In this document: one piece after another, positions 35,877 through 50,142 of the stretch
Layout of the letters: each line of letters begins with the position of its first letter
How positions within the stretch are numbered: position 1 is the stretch's first letter
From: Dipteronia dyeriana
Lineage: Eukaryota > Streptophyta > Magnoliopsida > Sapindales > Sapindaceae
Reading direction: 5' to 3'
NCBI GenBank assembly: GCA_032871835.1
Contig: CM065297.1
Coordinates: forward strand, 1,366,501-1,430,500
Length of the DNA: 64,000 nt
The notes under the pieces: generated by a model
The model's input: the letters and a program-made list of their open reading frames with translations, nothing else
Database searches by the model: none
Told to the model about the DNA's origin: nothing
Program-made: the position numbers and the translations under genes

Positions 35877-36353
35877 TTAAAAAAAGCTCGAAACATTTGA
35901 AAAAAAGCTCGATCAAATTTTAAAAAAGCTCGATCCATAAAATAAATACTCGATCCAAAAAATAGATACTGGATACGTAAAAAAAAAACTCGATCCCTAA
36001 AAAAAAAGCTCGATCCCTCAGAAAAAAAGCTCGATCACTCACAAAAAAAGCTCGATCTCTCACAAAAAAGCTCGATCCCGCACAAAAAAAGCTTGATCCC
36101 TCACAAAAAAGCTCGATCCCTCACAAAAAAGCTCGAGTCATATGAAAAAAAGTTCGAACCATATTAAAAAAAGTTTGATGATATACAAATAGAGCTCGAT
36201 CTTGAACAAAAAAAGATCGATCCCGTTAGAAAAAGCTCAATCATGTATAAAAACGGTTCGATCATGTATAAAAATGGCTCGAGCATGTATAAAAATGGCT
36301 CGATCATGTACAAAAAAAACTCGATCAGTAAAAAAAAAACTTGATCGCTTACA
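35877..36353. repeat. Minisatellite, ~20-bp unit AAAAAAAGCTCGATC+5
   Basis: Roughly two dozen tandem units of about 18-21 bp share A(6-8)GCTCGATC followed by a variable ~5-base spacer, often CCTCAC. Units in the middle (36000-36125) are most alike; the edges are degenerate. The array lies 80 bp upstream of the transposase start, as subterminal arrays do in some Mutator-like elements. Confidence 0.92.
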
Positions 36354-36433
36354 CTTTTGATTTTTATTTAATCCTTTATAATTATAAATTTAATATTAAA
36401 TATTGATGGCTTAATAATGGTTTTGACAGGACA

Positions 36434-39194
36434 ATGGATAAGGTGAGAATAGTCATATCTTACAACGGTCGATAGGAGCAATTACCCGATTGAAATCAGA
36501 GGTATTTAGGTTCCGATAACCAAGGTTTGTATGTGTCAAAGAATTTGAGTTACGACGAACTAGTGTCGATCGTGCAAACTATTGTGAAGTTTGATGAGAA
36601 CAAATACAATGCTAATCTACAGTCTCTATCAACTGTTCCTGAGATTACATGTCGTACATTTATAAGAACAATGATGATGTTCAGTTTATGCTAGGGGAAG
36701 ATAGGGTGATCCCTCAAGTATGTGTTAGTCTAATCGAGAGGCTGGTAGAAGGTGTCATTGGTGAAGATATCTCTGATCGTGATAACACCCAACAATTTCG
36801 ATCATCAGGCGGAAGCAACCAATTGTTCACAGAAAGAAGTGGGATTGATGGTCGGGAAAACATATGTGTTGTTCCACCGAAAGTAGCCGCCCATGATAAT
36901 ATACCGGGACCTCAATTTGACGATGTATTTGGTTGACAAATTGAGATGAAGGGTAGACAGTACAACCACCAATACAATGAGATCTACAATGACATCAACA
37001 ATGAGCAGAATACATCACTGAATATTATGGTGATTCATGAGGTGGATAATGAGGGCAGTTTCATTTTTGTAGAAAATGTAGAGAACAATCAGGATTATAA
37101 AGAACCTGTCGAAACAGAAAGACGTGTAAGACATGTACATAGATTTAGTTACAGTGCACCAGATATAGCTGGGACCTCCGAGGTCCGGGCTAATGTAACT
37201 CTAGATGATTCTGATAATGCCACAACATGGGTTATTCCAGAAGCAGAATCATACTCGTTTGGTATTGGTGGAAGCAGGAACGTGGTTGAAGATGAACCTA
37301 TAAGCATGATATATAAAGGGTAATTTTTTCCAACGAAAAAGGATTTGAAGAGACTAGTAGGCCATTTTGCAATGCGGCAGAACTTCGAGTGGAAGGTGAA
37401 AAGGTCCAATAAGACAACATTACATCTAGTTTGTTTGATGGAAAATTGTACGTGGAAGTTAAGAGCGGTGAGGAGAGATGAAGGCACATACTTTCAAGTA
37501 AGAAGTTTTGTCAACAAACACACTTGTCCGTTAGAGGAAATTCACCGTCGGCACCGACAAGCTAGTGCATTCATAATTGGAGAAGTTATTGCACCTAGAC
37601 TTCAACAACAAGATGGTCGACTAATGCGTCCGAAGGACATAATCGCCGATATGAAATCAATGTATGGAATCCAAATAATGTACAGTAAGGCACACGCAGC
37701 CCTCGATTATGTGTTGTCACTGACATATGGAACACATGAGGAAACCTTCCAACTACTTCCATCGTTTGGTTACATTTTGGAACAACAAAATCCTGGCACA
37801 ATCACTGATTTACAGTGCGACGAAGATGGTTAATTTTTGTACTTCTTCATGTAGATTGGTGCCTCACTTAGAGGATTCCGGACGTGTATACGTCCAGTCA
37901 TTTCAGTTGATGGTACCCATTTGAAGGGACAATTACGGGGTACAATGTTTTTTGCAACAGCACAAGATAAGAACGAACATGTGTATCCAATTGCTTTTGG
38001 GTACGGCAACTCCGAAAACAACCTTTCATGAGAATGGTTTTTGGATTGCTTGAAGGGTGCGCTAGGCCATATTGATGAGCTAGTTTTCATTTCCGATAGG
38101 CATGCAAGCATTGAAGCAGGGATTTCTAAAGTGTTCCCTTATGCCACTCATACCATATGTTGCTGGCACTTTACTGAAAATATTAAGAAGCGATTTCATA
38201 GGAAGGATGTTGCCGCAATAATGGACAAAGCAGTCCGCGCATACACCGAGTTTGAATATAACCACATATGGAAGAGTTAAGAAACTTGCACCAAAATACA
38301 TATGATTATATAATTGATGCCGGTCCACACAAGTGGTCCCGTGTACACTGCCCAAAAAAAAGGTACAGGGTGATGACAACAAATGCTGCAGAATGCATAA
38401 ACTCATGTCTAAAATTTGCACACCGACTACCTATGTTGACTATGGCTGAGTTCATTAGGAATATGCTACAACGGTGGTTTCACGATCACTATAGAGCTGT
38501 ACAAACCATGTGTCATCAGTTGACCAACGCAGCACATCTTGTGCTTTTAAAACGTGTGGAAAAGTGTGGTTTTTTGACCGTAAATCCAGTAGATTGGAAT
38601 ATTTTCTCGGTCAAGCGATCTGGAAAACAGTGGACTGTTGACTTAGCCCGGAAGACTTGTACTTTTAACAAATTCCAAATGGATCATATTCCATGTTCTC
38701 ACGCTCTTGCGGCGGCACGGTACATTACTTTCAAGTTGTACTGTGAGATGATAATTACTGAAACGTGAAGCTGGCCGTTTTCAATGTTTTTTACAGGGAG
38801 CGAAACTTGGACTTGACAACTTTGTGTTCGGACTACTACAAGAGACACACTTATTGACGAGTACTCGGTTCCTATTATACCAGTGGGTCATTCTTCCACT
38901 TGGGTTGTGCCATATGACATTGCTTAGAGGGTGATTTTGAATCCAAACTCCATGAGACAAGCAGGACGCCCGAGGGCGGGTTGCCATGTCTCGTCTTCGG
39001 AGAGGACAACTACACAATCCTGTAGAAGATGTGGACAACTAGGGCATAATTCCAGGAGATGTTCTAATCCACCTATGATTAATGAAGGTCCAATCAGAGG
39101 TGTTCCCGATGAATACCGTTGCAAGTGTAGCATCTATCATTCAATTGGACACAACAAACAGACGTACCCTAACATTGACTCTAATAGGGAATGA
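36434..39194 (+). pseudogene. MuDR-type Mutator-like transposase, broken
   Basis: The coding order is that of a plant MULE transposase. It starts MDKVRIVISYNGR, where the next codon is TAG (family: Trp), followed by a PB1-like region (GLYVSKNLSYDELVSIVQ). A MuDR-type DNA-binding domain follows (FAMRQNFEWKVKRSNKT, CTWKLRAVRRDEGTYFQV, THTCPLEE-like at 37520). The catalytic core has ISVDGTHLKGQLRGTMFFA and FISDRHASIEAGI then CCWHFTENIKKRF. A SWIM finger (CTFNKFQMDHIPCSHALA) and a CCHC knuckle (CRRCGQLGHNSRRC, about 39030) follow. In-frame stops at 36473, about 38029 and 38278, and frameshifts near 36660, 36936, 37320 and 37830, mean no active protein. Similarity remains high, so inactivation is fairly recent. 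Confidence 0.92.
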
Positions 39195-40292
39195 ATGACA
39201 AAGTTTTGATCACATTGTAAACATTTGGAATTGTATCAGATTGTAATAATTTGTAATTGCAATAATTCTTATTAATGAATGAATTAATATTAATGAATGA
39301 ATAATGAATGAATTAATATTCATGAATTAATTACATGTCTTTGTACATAAAAAATGGTAATATACAACCTATCACAAGGCGGGCCTGGAGTTACAAAAAA
39401 TCTCCAAAGCCATTTTCTCTCGAATGATCCCCATGTCGTCCTCTAACCAATAAAAAGGCTTTCGACCCTCCAGTAAGTACTCGATAAGTCTCAAAGTATG
39501 GGGACCACAGTTACCTCTGCAATTGGACACATAAAACACCGTTAGAAATCGTTCTTAAAGAATATCTAAACACGTGAATGAAATAGAATGTCTTACGATT
39601 TTTTTTGTTGGGGGACTGTAGAAGTATGCATCATGGTGACCGAGAAGGGCTTATTTTCCCGAGGGAACGCCTGACGACCACCTCGTCGTGCAATGTGGAA
39701 CCCCGCGTCACTCAACATTTAGGGTAAAACCCACGGTAATGGGCGTACCTGCTGGTGTCTGATCTATTAAGGGACTTCCTGTCTTCAGGGGTCAAAAATG
39801 TCAATCTTCCCCAGAATCAGGTCGACGGTCACCATAAGCCAATGTTGGCCCCAATGTTGCACGGAATCAGGACCTGTAATAGTATGCATACGGTGTTAGG
39901 TCAGGATATATGAACAGTTTATATTTTAAATCATTTCCATCGTTTAACACTTACCAGGTCAACCTCGTGCCATGGGCGGTTTCCACTCGTGGTTGCTCCA
40001 CGGACCGTCAGAATGTCATCTTTCAACCATCGGGACTGTAACACATTCCACCTTGCCGTGGTCACAGCCCCGTGCGAATCACAAGGCATCATCTTCTCCC
40101 ACATGTACAACATAAGTGGTTGTACATACAAGCATTGACAATATCGTATTAATAATACAAAACCAGAAAATGCGATTCGATTCCAAAAATTTATAACTAT
40201 TTACATAAAATTGTGTATCCAACACGTTGATCATCTGGTTGTACACATTGGGGAATCCTCACTGACGCTTGCGAAGAATATGGAGGTATGCG

Positions 40293-42390
40293 TGTTGGAA
40301 CCCCGTTAACCGGTCACGCAGCGGAACCAGGTTTTAAAATTTTTATACATATCATATTTGTATCCGGGACCAGTGAACTTTTGATCGTAATTATTTTTCG
40401 GAACTAATACATACAATATGTAAACACAAGAAATTGAAATCGATATAATCAGAAGAAGAAAAAATTACCAACGTTTGGAGGCTCCTTCACTTTACAATGT
40501 GCTCATGTCTGAACCACTCGATCTTCCTCGATATCTTCCGGGACTGGTAACTACGTGTGGACGCGTCACGATCTCATAAACTTGAATGAAAAATGTAGAG
40601 AGAATTGAAGAAACTCTTTCTTTTAGATCAATATGCAACATTTTAATCTTTTCATAAGCGCACACAATTAATTTCACTTGTTCACGCCAACAATAAAAAA
40701 AAAAACTTCCTTTTTTTTTCGCGTGTGTAACAAAATCAACTTTTTTTCTTTTAAAACAAAAACCCCTGCACTCGCATGGTACAAAAAATAAAACAACCTT
40801 TTCTATTTTCTCAAACTTAAATTCACGCCACCCTTGAGTTTTTGTTTTATATATATATTCAACTATTGTTGTATTTTTTATAACAAAAGTCAACTTACAT
40901 ATATATATATATACTCTTTTTTTTATATATATATATATCCTTATTTGTATCATATACAAACATTTATATATGTACACACATCAATTTACATCCAATATAA
41001 TCTCTTATTTTATAATTGATATATATCTTTTAATTATCCTTTTTAAATATATTTAATATATTAAAAGTGATAATAAGTATTTTAAATTTAAACTTAAATT
41101 CAAATATTTAGATAAATGATTTAGTAAAATAAAATAATCATATTATTTTATCTTCACCTAAATCAATTTATCAACTGACATCCTCCAATTAATAGTTAAT
41201 TAATAATTCATAATTATCAATATAATTAAATAACCTAATTATTTAATTAATTTAACTATTAACATTCATTAAATAAATAATCTCATTATTCAATTAATTC
41301 CCGAATATATACGTGTCACACTTGTAACACAATTAATTGGACAATCCAATTAATTAACCGTGACCCTTGTTACCTAAATCAATCGGGCTAGCAAGGGGAC
41401 CTAATGGACCCACAGTATTTTGAGCTCCAATAATCTTCGGAATCATTAATTAAACTCTTTAATTAATATTCCTTGATTATTAACTCCGGTGTTATTCCAC
41501 TAAAAACCTAAAGCTGCACTCTCTCAACTGCAGACGCTTTTACACAGACCGATACAACCCGGTGTCCATCGATATAGCTATTACATATGGTGTGATCCTC
41601 CACAGTAGTTCATAATTAGAGCTTGGTCATAATGTCCGTTATACCCCTCTAATTACATATATCCTTTAAGTACCATTGATTCTCTAATGGACGATAAATC
41701 CTATTTTCTCACAGAATTAGGAGAGCGCTCATATTGTCCAAGCCCCAAATCAACCCTTAAGGAAACTACCATATACTTCTCACAAGAAGGAGTGGATTCC
41801 ACTATTGTGTACAAACCTTCCCAGCCACAAGCCAAACCGTAATCCCAACATACAGAGTATATTGATCAGGAAATGCATCTGACCTCACTCATGGTATATC
41901 AAAGACTACGATTTAACCTTAAGGAGTCGATAAAACACTCAGGATTAAGATCACCCACATATAGCCATCATTAGTTGATATATATGAATCTCATCGGTAA
42001 ACGGATCTTGGTGAGAGATTCATATAGATCATGGCTCAGTCCTATATGATTACATCATACAATGTGCCTCCATTCCCATATCTCATATGAATGATTCAGG
42101 ATAGAATCATCGTATATTACGGAATGGACCGCAGCTATAGATTAACCACAAATAAAGTATCCAACTTTATTTTTTATCTATGGACTCTTTAGATTACACG
42201 TCTCTTACTGTATCCATCTGTATATGACACTCATATACACAGTTCGATATTACATCTGGCAATCTTGGATGTTTAAATATATGCACAAGTTTATAAAATA
42301 AATAACATAACAAGAGTGAATTGAACTTTTCTTTTTATTTATTTCATAAATCCATTTACAAACTACATCTTTAGGGCATAAACCCCAACA
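40293..42390 (-). repeat. 3' LTR of the copia element
   Basis: 2098 bp, aligning along its whole length with 49458-51588, with scattered substitutions. It holds AT-rich microsatellite DNA (40845-40985). It is followed on the plus strand by ATCTCCCACTTGC, the complement of a polypurine tract. Confidence 0.93.
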
Positions 42391-42403
42391 ATCTCCCACT
42401 TGC
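42391..42403 (-). other. Polypurine tract of the copia element
   Basis: On the minus strand GCAAGTGGGAGAT abuts the 3' LTR start (TGTTGGGG). This is the typical position and composition of the plus-strand priming site. Confidence 0.75.
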
Positions 42404-42572
42404 ACTAAAGCATGTAAGGCATGTCTCGTAACCCTAGACTATTTAGGTGACCCAAAAACACTTTAGTCAGTAAGGTCTTCGTAAATGGATCAGCATGATT
42501 GTCTTGTGAGGCTATCTTGGTGACGATCGCATCTCATCTCTACACTATCTCTCTAATGAGATGATACTTTCT

Positions 42573-45500
42573 CTATATATGCTTCCCTCTTTTGTGGCTT
42601 CTTGGTTCTTTAGAATTAGCCACAGTACCACTGTTATCACAATAAAGTGTGATGAGCCTATCCAGATCTAGAACAACTTCCAGATCACTCAAGAACTTAC
42701 AGAGCCAAGCAACCTCTTTAGCAGTTTCACAAGCTGCTACATATTCGGCTTCCATGGTGGAGTCAGCAATGCAAGATTGCTTGATACTTCTCCACACAAT
42801 GGCTCCACCACCCAGGGTGAATACTGATCCAGACGTGGATTTCCTAGAATCCCTGCCTGGCTGAAAATCAGAATCTGTGTATCCTAACAGGGATCAAATC
42901 CTACCCAGAATACACTAGCATATAGTCTCTCATTCTCCGAAGATACTTGAGAATTGTCTTGACAGCAACCCAATGATCCAATTCTGGGTTGGACTGGTAT
43001 CTACTGACTACTCCCACTGCATAGCAGATGTCCGGTCTCGTGCATAACATAACATACCATACACGAGACTACCTATTGCCGATGCATATGGTACACGTCT
43101 CATATCCTCAAATTCTTAAGGTGTCTTAGGACAGTGTTCCTTAGACAAATAAACTCTGTGCCTAGAAGGTAAATTACCTTTCTTGGAGTTTTGCATCAAA
43201 AATCGCACAAGAATCTTGTCGATATACGATACCTAAGACAGTGCTATGAGTTTGTTCTTACGATTCCTTATAAGTTGGATCCCTAGAACATAACTCGCAT
43301 CTCCCAAATCTTTCATTTGGAATTGGCTAGCCAGCCAGCCCTTTACATCAGACAACACTCCCACATCATTCCCAATGAGTAGGATATCATCTACATATAG
43401 GACCAAGAAAACTACTTTCTTATCAATGATGCGCTTGTAGACACAAGGCTCATCGACATTCTGCTCGAAGCCATAGGTTTTGATCACATCATCAAACCTG
43501 ATGTTCCAAGATCTAGATGCTTGCTTAAGCCCATAGATGGACCTTTGCGGGTTGTAAACCTTTTGCTCTTGATCTGGACACACGAATCCCTATGGTTGCA
43601 TCATATAGATGCTCTCATCAAGATTGCCATTCAAGAATGCAGTTTTGACGTCCATTTGCCAAATTTCGTAATCGAAATAGGCAGCAATGGATAAGAGAAT
43701 CCTAGACTTAACATGGCTACTGGCGAGAAGGTCTTTTCATAATCGACCCCATCTTTCTAGGTATAACCCTTGGCCACTAGCCTTGCTTTGAAGGTCTCTA
43801 CCTTCCAGTTTTCTCTTCTCTTTCTCTTGTAGATCCACTTACACCTTATGGGTTTTACCTTATCCGGTAAGTCTACAAGATCCCAGACTGAGTTAGAGTA
43901 CATGGACTCAATCTCGAGATTAATGGCTTTAAGTTATTCCTCTTTATCAGGATATTCCATTGCATTCTTAAATGTCAGTGGATCATCAATACTATCAGCA
44001 GAGATAACATATTGTTCCTCACCTATACTTAAATAGCGTTTATGTTGTCTCACAACCCTCTCACTTCTCTTAGGTGATAGTGTATCTGATCAGGAATCAT
44101 CTGACTCTCAGATGTTTGTGGATCAACAACTCTTGTTGATGAAGCACTAGTCTCACCATGCTCCAACTCATTCAATACAATCTTAGAACGAGGTTTATGG
44201 TCACTAATATAACTGTCCTCAAGAAACGTTGTATTTATCGATACAAATACTTTGTTTATGTTCGGGACTATAGAAGTGTCCACCTCTGGTCTCCTTGGAG
44301 TATCCTACAAACAGGCAGACCACAGACTTGGAGTCTAGCTTTTCAGTTCAGTTCAGTTCTTCGGCACGTGTGCTGGACACCCCTATATACAGAAATGTCG
44401 TAAACTAGCTTTGTGACCATTCCACAACTCTAGGGGAGTCTTAGGAACAGATTTGGATGGCACTACATTCAAAATGTATGTCGATATTTGTAACGCATAT
44501 CCCCATAAGGAATTTGGTAATGATGAGAAACTAATCATAGATCTCACCATTTCTATTAGGGTTCTATTTCTCCTCTCCGCTACACTATTTTGTTGAGGTG
44601 TACTGGGTGCTGTGAGTTGGAAAACTATCACATGCTCGACCATGAAGTCTTTAAACTCTTGGTCAAGGTACTCACTGGGGTTTATGCCCTAAAGATGTAA
44701 TTTGTAAATGGATTTATTAAATAAATAAAATGAAAAGTTCAATACATTCTTGTTATGTTGTTTATTTTATAACTTGTGCATATATTTAACATCCAAGAAT
44801 GTCGGATGTAATCTCGAACTTTGTATATGAGTGTCATATACGGATGGATACAGTAAGAGACGTGCAATCTAAAGAGTTCATAGATAGCAAATAAATCTGG
44901 GTACTTTATTTGTGGTTAATCTATAGTTACGGTCAATTCTGTAATGTACGGTGATTCTATCCTGAATCATTCATATGGAGATATGAGAATGGAGGCACCT
45001 TGTATGATGTGATCATATAGGACTGGGGCATGATCTATATGAATCTCTCACCAAGATCCGTTTACCGATGAGATTCATATATATCAACTAATGATGGCTA
45101 TACATGAGTGATCTTAATCCTGGGTGTCTTATCGACTCCTTCAGGTTAAATCGTGGTTTTTGATATACCATGGGTGAGGTCAGATGTATTTCCTGATCAA
45201 TATACTCCGTATGTTGGGATTGCAGTTTGGCTTGTGGCTGGGAAGGTTTGTACACAATAGTGGAATTCACTCCTTCTTGTGAGAAGTAAATGGTAGCTCC
45301 CTTAAGGGTTGATTCGGGGCTTGGGCAATATGAGTGCTCTCCTAATTCCGTAAGGAAATAGGATTTATTGTCCATTAGAGAATCAATGGTACTTAAAGGA
45401 TATATGTGATTAGAGAGGTATAACAGACATTATGACCCAGCTCTAATTATGAACTACTGTGGATGATCACACCATATGTAATAGTTATATCGATGGACAC

Positions 45501-47803
45501 CGAGTTGTATCGGTCTGTGTAAAAACGTCTACAGTTGAGAGAGTGCAGTTTCAGTTTTTTAGTGGAATAACACCGGAATTAATAATCAAGGAATATTAAT
45601 TAAAGAGTTTAATTTATGATTCCGATGATTATTAGAGCTCAAAATACTGTGGGTCCATTAGGTCCCCTTGCTAACCCGATCGATTTAGGTAACAAGGGTC
45701 ACAGTTAATTAATTGGATTGTCCAATTAATTGTGTTACAAAAGTGACACGTATATATTCGGGAATTAATTGAATAATGAGATTATTTAATTAATGAATGT
45801 TAATAGTTAAATTAATTAAATAATTAGATTATGTAATTATATTGATAATTATGAATTATTAATTGGAGGGTGTTAGTTGATATATGGATTTAGGTATAAA
45901 TCATTTATCTAAGTATTTGAATTTAAGTTTAAATTTAAAATACTTATTATCACTTTTAATATATTATATATATTTAAAAAGGATAATTAAAATATATATC
46001 AATTATAACATAAGAGATTGCATAAGATGTAAATTGGTGTGTGCACATATATATGTGTTTGTATAGGATACAAACAATGATATACGCAATATATAAAAGA
46101 TATAAATATATATGGTTGCCTAATCATAGGCGTGAAATTTGGTTTATGAAAAAGTTGGTGCAGGCGATATAAATATATATTGTTGCCTAATCAAAGGCGT
46201 GAAAAAGATATACATACATATTGGTAAAAAGAATCAAAAAGTTAACACAACAATTGACGTTTGCCTGAGATGCAAATCGAAGGCATGAGATGCAATTCAT
46301 GTGTGCGTAAAATCAATACACCAAATTGAAAAGAAAAAGTTTTTTAAAATTTTCTCTACATCCTCCATTAAAGTTTTTGAGACCGTGACGCGCCCACACA
46401 TAGTTACTAGATCCGGGAGATAGCGAGGAAGATCGAGTGGTTCAGACAGGAGCATAACGTAAAGTGAAGGAGCCTCCAAACGTTGGTAAGTATATCTTCT
46501 TCTGATTTTATCGATTACAATTTCCTGTGTTTACATATTGAATGTATTGGTTCCAAAAAATAATTACAATCAAAGTTCACTGGTCCCATATACAGATATG
46601 ATCTGTATAAAAATTTTAAAACCTAGTTCCGCTACGTGACCGGTGAACGGGGTTCCAACACTCACATCCACGATCCGATCGTAGTGACTTGATAGTCCTA
46701 CCTAATTGATTATCAACTTCAACTCGAAATTCTTTGAACATTTCAAATGTTTCCAACTTCCGTTGCATTAGGTAGACATATATGTATCTTGAGTAGCCAT
46801 CTATAAAGGTGACATAATACTCATAACCACCCCTAGCTTTAACATTCATCGGTCCGCAGATGTCTGTATGTATAAGCTCTAGCGGTTCTTTAGCTCTAAG
46901 CTCTTTTACAGTAAAAGGTCTCTTAGTTATCTTACCTTCAAACAAGATTCGCAGACAGGTAAGATGACAACATTTATCTCATTTAAAGGTCCGCTTTTTA
47001 CTAGTATGTATATCCGGTCAATGTTGATATGACCATGTCTTAGATGCTAGAGATACGTGTCATTATCTGGAGAAATCTTATGTCGTTTAGTTTTTGGTTT
47101 TTCAACCTTAAACATTTCGGTGTTGAGCAGTGTAGTATGTATTAACGGTCTTAACACATACAAATTGTTTTCATTAATTATTGAACAAATATTCAAACCA
47201 TTCTTTCCAATAATAACAGACTTATTATTAAAATAAACATAATATTTTTATTCTAAAAACTTAGAAACATAAATCAAATTCCGTGTAAATCCAAGAATAT
47301 AAAATACATTGTCCAACAATATATAATTATTATAAAAACGTAATCTTATTACGCCCACTGCTCGTGCCGACACGACATCCCCTGACCCCACACGCATTAA
47401 GAAGTCTTGCTCTTCTAGCTGTATCCAAGAATCAGTCCAATGTAAAGAAGAACAAATATGGTTAGTGGCTACCGAATCAATTATCCAGGGTGAAGAATCA
47501 TCTTCCACTAAACACGATTCAAGAACAAGTAAATCATATTTACTTTTCTTGGACTTCTTCTTGCTTTGGGTTTTCTTGGGTTTAGGCTTACCCTTCGCTT
47601 GTATGCCTCTCGAACATTCGTGTGGCATTGGCAGCAGGCGCTGTAGGAAATTCCTCTGTAAGCACAAACTTGAGGTCTTTGGTGACCAATATTGCATTAA
47701 TGTTAAGTTTCCACTTAGTGTAGTTATCACCAGTTAATATGTCGTTTACGAGAATTTGAAGTAATGCAGAATACATTATTGCTGAAATAAATAAAACATT
47801 CAC
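42573..47803 (-). pseudogene. Copia GAG-POL polyprotein, broken
   Basis: GAG remnant: ILTGDNYTKWKLNINAIL at about 47740. Basic linker and protease: PWIIDSVATNHIC at about 47480, where the active-site D-S/T-G triplet reads D-S-V, so the protease is dead. Integrase: LIHTDICGPMNVKARGGYEY and RTIKSLRSDRG (about 46850-46670), then, across the solo [22 protein letters not shown] (about 44615). Reverse transcriptase: SIYGLKQASRSWNIRFDDVI and VLYVDDILLIGND (about 43520-43380). RNase H: SCIADSTMEAEYVAACETAK at about 42770. Frame breaks separate these blocks. Confidence 0.92.
44676..46660 (+). mobile_element. Inverted solo LTR inserted in the copia integrase
   Basis: This is a 1985-bp LTR of the same family in the opposite orientation to its host element. 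It begins TGGGGTTTATGCCC and ends GGGGTTCCAACA, flanked by the perfect 5-bp duplication CTCAC (44671-44675 and 46661-46665). Integrase coding runs up to one side (LRSDRG) and resumes on the other ([16 protein letters not shown]). A solo LTR arises by recombination between the LTRs of a full element. The start lacks the TGT present in the host's LTRs. Confidence 0.92.
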
Positions 47804-49442
47804 TCAGTCATTTATTTAAAACAAGTGCGAGTGCTTTGACATAAATTTAAACATGATGCATGAACATGTTTAACGAACTAGAACTACCCTAAACCTAGTT
47901 ACTATACCACGACAATCCAACATACCACAAAAAAGTGCCGCCTTAGGGTCGGTCAAGTCTTTGCATGTTGGACTGAGACATTCTCAATCAAATGATATTC
48001 TAGAATAACTCTTATTCCATATGATTCAACCATCGTTCATTCAGTCAGGTTTTTAATTAAAAAACTTAAGCAAAACCTTCGTGAGTGTAACCCACCATTT
48101 CAGATCTCACGAGTTTAACTCGAGAATTGCCGCCTTAGGGTCGGTCAATCCCGAAATACCCTCAGAAATCCTATCTGTTAGGAAGTCAACCTTGGTATTG
48201 ACCTTTGTGGAAACCCTCCTTAGGGAGGACGAAATCAAAGCAGTCACGAGGCCCCACTCGGATCTCACGGTGTTGAACTAATGATGGAGACTGCGGGATA
48301 TATATGTCATATATCCCTCTCCCACTCACTATTTTAAAATTAGGGTTTTCTATTAACCGTTAATGCACCTAGACTCTACAGGATTAAACGACTAACTTTA
48401 ATCAAGTTATCTAACGTATTAACTAATTAGAACCAAATTCTAATTAACTAATAAATTATTAATGATTTTTAACAATTAAAAAACTAATCTATTATTGAAC
48501 AATCTAAGATTCAGTAAACTATTTACTAAGGTTAGATTATTATGATAGTGTTTACCAAGTTTTAACAATTAAAACTCTAACACTTTATTAGGTTCATTTA
48601 TTATTAGGTAATTAATCATATTAATCCTAATTACAATAAATGACCCTATTAATCTAACTTATTAAACTCTTTAATAACTAGATTAATATTAATGAGAAAT
48701 ACCAAGTTTTCTAACCATTAAAAATTAATCTCATTATTCATAGTCAATTATGAATATTGCATATTTTAATCACATTAAAAAAAGTATATAAAATATCAGG
48801 CTATGATGCATGTATGACATATCAAATATATTTGTGTAGGCACATCTAATCTAAATGACATACATATGCATGACAATGCTTTTACCATCACATAATATAA
48901 AGCATACATGAATTGACCGGGTACTATGGATTATTTAACCTAAAAAATTGAAATATAAAATTACGAAAAAAATCCCAAGGCATTCCTTGGTCTTCTTGTA
49001 ATTTCCGAGTCTTCCAGTCTCTTCAGGTCATTCCGATTCATCTCATGAATTCGAAATGGGAAATCTGTTCGGAACGCACTAGGCAACACTTGCCAACGTA
49101 ACTGTGTGTGAACAGTACCCGGGGAACAGTGTCGACCGTGAACAGTACATCGTGAACAGTAACACCGCCGTGAATAGTACCGATGTCGCGTGCGTTTCCA
49201 GTTCTTCGTTTACAGGTTACAATTTTTTATTTTATTTATGATACAATAACAATAAAATAAATAAAATAAAAATTATATAACCCATAAACCCTAAATCCAC
49301 TGTACCATAAAAAATTACGATCAACCATGTTTAAATTAAATAATTTAATTATAAACATTCATACAATCATAAAGATGGTGTCTACACAATTCATACATAC
49401 AGGAGCATCGAAAACAATTTCTTGTTCCGAAAAATAAAACCA
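47804..49442 (-). other. Untranslated leader and 5' part of the copia element
   Basis: AT-rich DNA between GAG and the primer-binding site. No convincing reading frame. The repeated CCGCCTTAGGGTCGGTCAA (about 47938-47960 and 48130-48150) is a short direct repeat. CGTGAACAGTA-type motifs recur at 49110-49180. Confidence 0.55.
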
Positions 49443-49455
49443 GGCTCTGATACCA
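49443..49455 (-). other. Primer-binding site (initiator Met tRNA)
   Basis: On the minus strand TGGTATCAGAGCC begins three bases after the end of the 5' LTR. This is the standard plant copia primer site complementary to the 3' end of initiator tRNA-Met, and it fixes the orientation of the element. Confidence 0.92.
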
Positions 49456-49457
49456 AT

Positions 49458-50110
49458 TGTTGGAACCCCGTTCACCGGTCACTCAGCGGAACTAGGTTTT
49501 AAAAATTTTATACATATCATATTTGTATCTGGGACCAGTGAACTTTTGATCGTAATTATTTTTCGGAATTAATACATACAATATGTAAACACAGGAAATT
49601 GAAATCGATATAATCAGAAGAAGAAAAACTTACCAACGTTTGGAGGCTCCTTCACTTTTCGATATGCTCATGTCTGAACCAATATTACCAACGTTTGGAG
49701 ACTCCTTCACTTTACGATGTGCTCCTGTCTGAACCATTCGATCTTCCTCGTTAACTTTCGGGACTGATAATTACGTGTGAACACGTCACGATCTTAAGAA
49801 CTTGAACGAAAAATGTAGAGAGAATTGAAGAAACTTGCTTTGATCATTTTATAGGCACACGTACAATTATTTTCACTTGTTCACGCCAACAAGAAAAAAA
49901 ACTTCTTCTTTGTTCCGCGTGTGTATCAGGTGTGTAACGAAATCAACTTTTTCATTTAAAACAAAAGCCCCTGCACTCGCATGGTACAAAAAATAAAACA
50001 ACCTTTTGTTTTTCTCAAACTTAAATTCACGCCACCCTTGAGTTTTTGTTATATATATATATTCAACTATTGTTGTATCTTTTATAAAAAATCAACTTAT
50101 ATATATATTC

Positions 50111-50142
<32 letters not shown>

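Noticed and set aside
35877..36353. Regularly spaced repeats as a CRISPR array
   Set aside because: Units are only ~20 bp, spacers are ~5 bp and similar, and this is a plant nuclear genome; it is a minisatellite.
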